A stretch of 64,000 nucleotides of DNA, taken from Erythroxylum novogranatense. Its lineage: Eukaryota > Streptophyta > Magnoliopsida > Malpighiales > Erythroxylaceae. The notes below the pieces were generated by a model. That model was not told the origin of the DNA, did not search any database, and saw only the letters and a list, made by a program, of their open reading frames with translations. A program made the position numbers and the translations under genes. Positions 57,770 to 64,000 of this stretch are shown piece after piece. The stretch's first letter is position 1; every line of letters begins with the position of its first letter. The stretch lies in assembly GCA_029891385.1 (NCBI GenBank), contig CM057229.1, positions 558,001 to 622,000 of the forward strand, read 5' to 3'.

Positions 57770-60240
57770 GCTCTCGTCCACTTTTGCATCCGTTTGCTTT
57801 TGCTTCCCTCTGCTTTTGCTTAAATCGCTTTTCAACTCAAATCATTTTACTTCTTTAAATGCCTTTTAGGAGTTCAATGCCTTGTGCTTTCCTCTACTAT
57901 TCAACTTCCGTCTGCTTTTTCTTCTTTCCTCGCTTTTCAACTTCAAATGCCTTTTGCTTCCAAATCGCTTTTCAACTCCTCTCTGCTCAACTCAAATGCG
58001 CTTTTCAATACCTTCCTCTCTTTTTCTGCGTCTGCATTTTTCATCGTCATTGTCTCATCATTATTTCTACTTCAACGATCCAAAACTCTAGCATATCTGT
58101 ACACAACCTCTGAAGTACCTTATAGACAATGACACTTGAGTCTTACCCAAAGCTGATTCACACATTATGAATGACTTCTGAAAGATAAACATTGTTACAA
58201 TCTTCATTATTGTTCTTTCCGCCATTTTCCACACATAAGTCAACACATGAGCCATGTTTATTGTTTTTTCGCCAAGGTGTTGAAGAATTTCCATTAGATT
58301 ATCTGTGCAGTATCGTCTCGTTTTGCTTGTGTATTTTGCTTGCGTGCTCGCTTTTGCTTTAAATCTACTTTTGCTTCAAATCGCTTTTCATTTCGCCATC
58401 TCCTTTTCTTCTTTCGTCTGCTTTTCACCTTCCGTCTGCGTCTGTTTTTCATCGTCTATTGTCTCATCATTATTTCTACTTCAACGATCCAAAACTCTAG
58501 CATATCTGTACACAACCTACAGAAGTACCTTATAGACAATGACACTTCAAAGTCTTACCCAAAAACTGATTCACACATTATGAATGACTACAAGAAAGAT
58601 AAACATTGTTACAATCTTCGTATTGTTCTTTCCGCCATTTTCCACACATGAGCCATGTTTCTTATTTTTTCGCCAAGGTGTTGAAGAATTTTCATTAGAT
58701 TATCTGTGCAGTATCGTCTCGTTTTGCTTGCGTCTGCTTTTGCTTGCGTCTGTTTTTGCTTTCGTCTGTTTTTGCTTCCGTCTGCTTTTGCTTCCGTCTG
58801 CTTTTCAACTACCATCTCTTTTTCTTCTTTCGTCTGCTTTTCACCTTCCGTCTGCGTCTGTTTTTCATCGTTTGCTGTCTCATCATTATTTCTACTTCAA
58901 CGATCCAAAACTCTAGCATATCTCAGACCTGAACCTCTGAAGTGCCTTATAGACAAGGACACTTCAGAGTCTTACCCAAAAATTGATTCACACATTATGA
59001 ATGACTAGAAGAAAGATAAACATTGTTACAATCTTCCTATTGTTCTTTCCGGCATTTTTCCACACATAAGTCAACACATGAGCCATGTTTGTTGTTTTTT
59101 CGCCAAGGTGTTGAAGAATTTCCATTAGATTATCTCGATGTCGTCTCGTTTTGCTTTGCGTCTGCTTTTGCTTGCGTGCTCGCTTTTGCTTTCGTCGCTT
59201 TTGCTTAAATGCTCGCTTTTGCTTCCGTCTGCTTTTCAACTGCCATCTCCTTTGTTTCTTTCGTCTGCTTTTCACCTTCCGTCTGCATCTGTCCAAAACT
59301 CTAGCATATCTGTACACAACCTACAGAAGTACCTTATAGACAAGGACACTTCAGAGTCTTACCTAAAAATTGATTCACACATTATGAATGACTACAAGAA
59401 AGATAAACATTTTTACAATCTTCCTATTGTTCTTTCCGGCATTTTTCCAAACATAAGTCAACACATGAGCCATGTTTGTTGTTTTTTCACCAAGGTGTTC
59501 AAGAATTTCCATTAGATTATCATCGATGTCGTCTCGCTCGCTTGCCTCTGCTTTTGCTTGCCTCTGCTTTTGCTTTTATGCTTTTGCTTAAATGCCTTTT
59601 GCTTAGTCTTCTTTTCAACTGCCATCTCCTTTTCTTCTTTCGTCTGCTTTTCACCTTCCATCTACTTTCCTGACTTCGTCTTATTTTTGCTACTCTGCTT
59701 CGTCTCATTCTTTCCACCATTTTTCCACATATCAGTCAACAGATGACCCTTGTTTGTCATTTTTTCGCTAAGGTGTTGAAAATTTTCCATTAGATTATCT
59801 ATCCAGTATAACAACTGCTTTTGCTTTCGTCTACTTTTGAACTTTTTCTTCTTTCGTCTGCTTTTCACCTTCCCTCTGCGTCTGTTTTTCATCGTCTGCT
59901 GTCTCATCATTATTTCTACTTCAACGATCCAAAACTCTAGCATAAGAAGGCGTAGTGCAGACTTCGATATGAGGAGCTTTATCATAAATTGCAAAGCTGT
60001 TACTTCACCACCGGCATCCTCTTTCCTTGTACATATATTTTTCTCATGTCAGATAGGAACTCCTCTGCTCCACAGATCAGTCAACAGATGACCCTTGTTT
60101 GTCATTTTTTCGCCAAGGTATTGAAGATTTTCCGTCAGATTATCTATCCAGTATAACAACTGCTTTTGCTTTCGTCTACTTTTGAACTTCCGTCCATTTT
60201 TCTTTTTTCGTCTGCTTTTCAACCTCTTACTATTTCAACT
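57770..60240. repeat. Tandem array of about 0.4-kb units
   Basis: The anchor TTCTTTCC.(G/C)CATTTTT recurs at 58213, 58626, 59043, 59430 and, in a shortened unit, 59708, giving spacings of 413, 417, 387 and 278. Each unit has a tract of TCTGCTTTTGCTTSC words, an AACGATCCAAAACTCTAGCA block, CACATTATGAATGACT, and AAGGTGTTGAAGAATTTCC. A further partial unit lies at 60080-60180. Confidence 0.85.
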
Positions 60241-61349
60241 CATTTTTGCTTCTTTCAGCTTGCTCTTGTTCTTCTTCATTTAAAACAGTTCAATTGATGT
60301 CATTTCCAACTCCGATTAAATTTCACTTACCACTTCCCTATGTCTTCTTCGAGTATACGAATTGACAAATCCTTCTTCGAAAATATGTAACCCCCAAAAT
60401 CTAGAAAGCAGATATCGAGACGTCTTTTCGTTATATCCAATAATCTTCTAACTGCTATAATAATGTCAAATACTACCAATAACATATTACAGAAGTAAAC
60501 AAACATAAGATCAAAACATAGATTGACGTTTCAATTGATAATGAGCTATGTTTTTGCCTATATCTAGGAAAATCATTTGATCTTGCCCTTATTTAATACC
60601 ACGCATAAATACATCCCATTCTCCATTCCACAAAGATAGCAATAGTCAAGGTTACTTCTTCTATTTCAACAAACAAAGAACATTGTTGGTCGATGTAGAT
60701 TCTTTTCTCGATTACTTTTTTCATCCTAATTTTTCAATTTATAATGTCAACAAAACCCTTTCTTTATCTTTACGCAACATTTTTATAGGTTCCCTCCTTA
60801 TTACGTGGTGCATTTTGCCTCACCAACCTTAATCGATTCTTCCTTCTCAATAAAGTTGTGAAATAATTATCACATTTGTTGAGGTTGGCTTCTTTGTTGT
60901 CCCATATTGGTTGGGTGTGGATTCGGGAGGTCTAAATTTCTAACAACATTTATACACCAATTTCGTTATTTTAATGCGGATATGAATTCCAAATTTATTT
61001 CGAAATAAAAGATATTTGAAAAATGCCATAAAGGAGACATATGATCCTCAAAATCAGCTAGATAAGTTACTTATCCAATATAGTAGTTCAGATGCACTTC
61101 GCTACGTCGAGATGTATGAAACTAGTCGAATGATAAAGATGGTCAACGATCTCAAAGAAGTAAACTTCGAGACTAGGAAATCTTATGAAGCCCACATTAA
61201 AAAACTTATAGATTAAGGTATCTTTATACTGCAGATGTCAGTAGTACACATGTAAACTATTTTTATCTTATCTGAAAAAAAGTCATTTCATCTTAGTTCT
61301 TCTTCATGTTAAATTTTGCCCTGTGTAAAAATTCACTGGACACTTTCAT
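60241..61349. other. Helitron right arm; one unrecognised short ORF
   Basis: Mostly non-coding. A 66-codon plus-strand ORF at 61016-61216 (MKNAIKETYDPQNQLDKLLI...) is hydrophilic and has no motif I know. It could be a relic of a captured or transposon gene. Confidence 0.35.
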
Positions 61350-61378
61350 TGCGCATTTGCGCAGTGTTAACCTGCTAG
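61350..61378 (+). other. Helitron 3' terminal hairpin and CTAG end
   Basis: TGCGCATTTGCGCA can fold with a 5-bp GC-rich stem (TGCGC/GCGCA, loop ATTT), with CACT and AGTG available to extend it across a bulge. Eleven bases follow, then CTAG at 61375-61378 and host T. The layout is that of known Helitron termini. Confidence 0.85.
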
Positions 61379-61558
61379 TAAAGAATAAAAGAAGTAAAAT
61401 AGGGGCCCTTTTGTTACTCTTTATGAAGATCAAGACTTTCATAAAGAATAAAATGAAATAAAATGGGGCCCTTTTTGTTACCTATTTTATCCTTTATGAA
61501 GTTGGGCCCTAGGTAGGTGCTCTACTTGCCCTTGCCCAGGGCCGGGTCTGGCCACCAC

Positions 61559-61751
61559 TATGACCCACACAATCAACAAAAATGCAACCATCATAACCGA
61601 ACAATGTTTTTATATCACCAATTTTATTCAAGGAACAAAGAGTTTCAATAAGAAAAATAAAAGTAGGCCTTTTTTCAGGCACAAAAAATTTAAGACTCTG
61701 TAATGATCGTGGGTTGCCCAGCTCACGACAATTCTAGGAAAGGCAACTCAT
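61559..61751 (-). pseudogene. LINE ORF2, start of endonuclease
   Basis: Starts MSCLS, then a stop where the conserved Trp of SWNCRG is expected, then NPRSLQSLKFFVPEKRP, FIFLIETL and VDCVGHSGG. The frame is cut at SGG by the insertion and continues at 23617 with LALF. These are the first blocks of the plant LINE endonuclease. Confidence 0.85.
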
Positions 61752-62079
61752 TTCTTTCGGTGGCCCTGGGTTCCAGCGGTGACCAATATCAGTCTTTGGA
61801 TCATTGGACATGCTTGTGGAAGAAACAAGATCTTGAGTCTCTCCTTGGAGCTGATCCTGACTCATTTTTTTCCGTTTGGACTCACTAGTCACTAGCCCAT
61901 CTCCCAACTCTGAAGTTGACCCATCTGGTATAACAATTAGGAAAGCATTATTGACATTAACTGCTAAAGGATTTGAAAAATTTTCTTCCTTGATTCACTC
62001 CACCAAATCCCACCTTAGCCAAATCAGAATTTTCAAATTGCCTTTCCTTATCCATATCCATACCACCATCCCCTAAACT

Positions 62080-62885
62080 GTTCCGTTTTGATTGACTGCC
62101 GGAAGTTTCATCGGACGCAACCAACGATCACCAATATTTCTCTGCACTCGACGAGATGGAGCTCTTAGTCTAGCAAAAAATTTATGAACAGCTTTCCTAG
62201 GTTCAAACTAAAGCAACTTAGGGCAAAAACGTTATGTGTGGCCAAAGAAACAACATATAAAGCAAAAAGAGGGAAGACATTCATAGGTAAATTCAACAAT
62301 AAACCATTCACCTTTATCACGCTTGAGCTTAAAATCCTCCCTTATCGGATGACGAACATCCCAATTGACCCTCATATGCATATAAGAATTCCAGGAATTC
62401 TCAAAATTCTTCGAATCTGCTTCCATAAATTGGCCAATCTTATCACCAATGTCCTTCAGTACCTTTTCCGACAGGAAACCAGGCTTAAGACCTTTTACTT
62501 GAATCCATAAAGGAACATGGAATAAAGTAACCTCTAACGGAGAAGAATAGTCCCCAAACCGTTAGAAAAGAAGTAGTTGATTGTGTAAAGTATAAGGTCA
62601 TATATCCGAGATACGGTGCACATCAACCTCATGAAAAAACTAGAACATATAAACGTCACCGTGAACCTAACGAATCTGCATTCCCATCAATAGCCGCCAT
62701 AAAGAGGCCATAGTATGCCTCATAGCATGAAAGTTTATGGCTTTTTTAGTCAAAAATCTCGCAACTAGGCAGAGCTTTGCATCTTCATTCTAAACCAGAT
62801 CCTCATCGTCATATACAAGGCCATCATCCTGATCAACTTCAACCGATATGTTAGCCATCGCAATTGGAACCCTATCTTCCTCCAT
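62080..62885 (-). pseudogene. LINE ORF1 (DUF4283/zinc-knuckle protein)
   Basis: Starts MEEDRVPIAMANISVEVD at 62885. The ARFLTKKAINFHAMRHTMAS block and VPLWIQVKGLKPGFLSEKVL are the DUF4283-type region. YECLPSFCFICCFFGHT is the CCHC knuckle, with Cys in place of the usual Gly. At least five stops are present. Confidence 0.85.
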
Positions 62886-62950
62886 AGCTAGCCGCACAAA
62901 TCAAACATGAGATGAAATCCTAAAAAATGGGGACGAGAAAACTCCTAGAG

Positions 62951-63139
62951 AGAACGAGAGAATAATAGTTATAAAATATATGGAATATTTTTAAATAATT
63001 TTCTAATTTATAGAAAAGTCCTGAGCAATTAATCCTATATGTAAAATATTTAATCATTTATAGCCCAATTTGGCATTTTTCTTCTTGCCAATTCTTAAGC
63101 CTTTGACCACTTCCGCGGCGTTTTACCATAAACCCCTAA
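62951..63139. promoter_or_regulatory. Residual upstream region of LDL1
   Basis: Only about 190 bases separate the LINE 5' end from the LDL1 start codon. The first part is AT-rich. The leader reads ATAAACCCCTAA just before the ATG, which resembles a telo-box (AAACCCTAA) with one extra C. No TATA box stands out. Confidence 0.4.
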
Positions 63140-64000
63140 ATGGAAACGACCGCGGACCCCTCCGACGAGTCTTCACCAGCGACCGACGTCACTCTATCTC
63201 CACCCCAACCCTCAAGCCCCACTAACGACCCTCGAAACTCACCAGAAAACATCCTCCTTCAGACTCCAACCCCTAAAGCGACGGCGGACCCCGCCGTTTC
63301 GGACTCTCAAGATGATTCCTCCGACAAACAGCCTCCAAACCCTAATTCATCAGAATCCCCAAAGAGACAGCGTCATCGGGAGCGTTCCTTCACCGAAATT
63401 AACGGCAACCAATTGTCTGACTCTCAAGACGACTCCTCCGACAAACAGCCCCCAAACCCTAATTCCGCGCCACCCCCTAAGAGACGGCGTCGTAGAAAGC
63501 GTTTCTTCACCGAGATTAACGGTAACCCGTCGCTGCGCCGTTACAGAATACCCGGAGGCTTAGCCAAAGAGCTAGATGTGGAAGCGTTGATCGCAATTTC
63601 CGTAGGGTTTCCCGTCGATTCGCTGACGGAAGAAGAAATCGAAGCCAATGTAGTTTCCACAATTGGCGGGACAGAGCAGGCGAACTATATTGTGGTACGA
63701 AACCACATTTTGGCTCGCTGGAGATCTAATGTGACGGTTTGGTTGACGCGTGAACACGCGCTTGAGTCGATTCGAGCGGAGCACAAGAATCTCGTAGACT
63801 CCGCTTATGATTTTCTTCTAGAACACGGATACATTAACTTTGGTCTGGCGCCAGCTGTTAACGACGCACACTTGAGGTTGTCTCGTGAAGGTGTGGCAAG
63901 AGGAGATGTGGTGGTCATCGGTGCTGGCTTGTCGGGGTTGGTGGCGGCGAGACAGTTGATGTCTATGGGGTTTAAGGTTGTGGTTTTGGAGGGCAGATCA
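63140..64000 (+). CDS. LDL1: LSD1-like histone lysine demethylase (LDL1-type), 5' part
   Basis: The open frame runs from ATG at 63140 to the window end, 287 residues. An Asp/Ser/Pro-rich N-terminus is followed by basic runs (PKRQRHRER, PKRRRRRKR) that look like nuclear signals. A SWIRM domain lies at about 145-235 (ALIAISVGFPVDSLTEEEIE, NYIVVRNHILARWRSN, HGYINFGLAP). The FAD-binding start follows (VVVIGAGLSGLVAARQ, glycines from residue 261). The family demethylates mono- and dimethylated H3K4 in the nucleus using FAD. The LDL1 assignment rests on the SWIRM sequence, which fits my memory of LDL1 better than of FLD. No intron is seen, in keeping with the intron-poor LDL1 gene. Confidence 0.93.
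   Translation, partial: METTADPSDESSPATDVTLSPPQPSSPTNDPRNSPENILLQTPTPKATADPAVSDSQDDSSDKQPPNPNSSESPKRQRHRERSFTEINGNQLSDSQDDSSDKQPPNPNSAPPPKRRRRRKRFFTEINGNPSLRRYRIPGGLAKELDVEALIAISVGFPVDSLTEEEIEANVVSTIGGTEQANYIVVRNHILARWRSNVTVWLTREHALESIRAEHKNLVDSAYDFLLEHGYINFGLAPAVNDAHLRLSREGVARGDVVVIGAGLSGLVAARQLMSMGFKVVVLEGRS
63296..63529 (+). repeat. In-frame 117-bp tandem duplication in LDL1
   Basis: Codons from 63296 and from 63413 encode SDSQDDSSDKQPPNPNS twice, each followed by a basic run and FTEINGN. The two 39-codon copies differ mainly in the basic run (QRHRERS against RRRRKRF). Confidence 0.9.

Larger units (their letters stand above)
23715..61378 (+). mobile_element. Giant Helitron (about 37.7 kb with nested elements)
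   Basis: The 3' terminus is canonical: a hairpin (TGCGC/GCGCA stem), 11 bases, then CTAG at 61375-61378, followed by host T. The 5' side abuts host A (23714) and begins TTAAGTATATATACTAAGAG. Plant Helitrons usually begin with TC, and here the first two bases read TT; the following ATATATACTAA is typical of their 5' ends. The uninterrupted relative at 2945 has GGACTCTTA joined directly to TAAAGAATAAA, exactly the two flanks seen here, which fixes the insertion at an A|T dinucleotide. The Rep/helicase and RPA-like genes are both on the plus strand, as the termini predict. Without the nested 9.2-kb retrotransposon it would still be about 28.4 kb. Confidence 0.82.
23618..61550. mobile_element. 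hAT-like MITE split by a Helitron (outer insertion in the LINE)
   Basis: The element's own sequence is only 23618-23714 and 61379-61550, 269 bp in total. Its ends are imperfect inverted repeats: CAGGGTCGATCTTG at the left, and CAGACCCGGCCCTG reading inward from the right. Eight-base duplications flank it. It matches the uninterrupted relative at 2945-3203 at both ends, including TTTTATAGG and the GGACTCTTA that abuts the Helitron. The superfamily call rests on the 8-bp duplication and CAG-type ends; no transposase is present. Confidence 0.8.
61559..62950 (-). mobile_element. L1-type LINE, 5' segment
   Basis: The upstream part of the split LINE, ending at the right 8-bp duplication (61551-61558). 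It contains ORF1 and the start of ORF2. The outer 5' end is not sharply defined; it lies between ORF1 (62885) and the LDL1 start, roughly 62950. Confidence 0.85.

Noticed and set aside
57859..59673. Cys/Phe/Leu-rich ORFs resembling membrane proteins
   Set aside because: They arise from the TCTGCTTTTGCTT word array and appear in all three plus frames.
57770..60240. CRISPR-like array
   Set aside because: Units are about 0.4 kb with no short direct repeat/unique spacer pattern, and the DNA is plant nuclear.

Overview
The window is nuclear DNA of a flowering plant, almost certainly a eudicot. Its genes carry GT-AG introns and encode plant-specific families, and it holds a TIR-NBS-LRR disease-resistance gene fragment, a class that grasses lack. 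Intergenic DNA is AT-rich. I cannot name the species.

Host genes lie on the left, 1-19 kb. In order they are: a seven-exon LOG-type cytokinin-activating phosphoribohydrolase (minus, 3' end off the window); two tandem OPCL1-like acyl-CoA ligases (plus), the first reduced to its large first exon and the second complete with five exons and a C-terminal SKL peroxisomal signal; an LHT8-like amino-acid transporter (plus, five exons); and a two-exon, 108-residue membrane protein of unknown function (minus). The right edge (63.1-64.0 kb) holds the first 287 codons of an LSD1-like histone demethylase, LDL1-type.

The 43 kb between them is a four-layer nest of transposons, and the junctions can be read. 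(1) A degenerate L1-type LINE on the minus strand lies in two pieces, about 62.95-61.56 kb and 23.62-19.76 kb. (2) A short hAT-like element with 8-bp target duplications (GCTACCAC/GCCACCAC) sits inside the LINE endonuclease frame; its ends are 23618 and 61550. (3) A Helitron of about 37.7 kb (23715-61378) sits inside that short element at an A|T dinucleotide and ends in a hairpin, an 11-base spacer and CTAG. It carries a Rep/helicase gene and an RPA1-like gene on its plus strand, both decayed. (4) A 9.2-kb Ty3/gypsy chromovirus (24591-33815, GGAGA duplications) sits inside the Helitron.

The Helitron also holds a resistance-gene exon fragment, a 38-bp piece of organelle-type trnH, a duplicated non-autonomous SIRE-like copia derivative with an ORF in the env position, several tandem arrays, and a dispersed 28-nt motif whose one antisense copy lies within the Rep gene. 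A short element at 2945-3203 looks like an uninterrupted relative of the hAT-like host and supports the Helitron junction call.

All calls come from reading the sequence and from remembered family motifs. No database search, alignment program or expression evidence was used.
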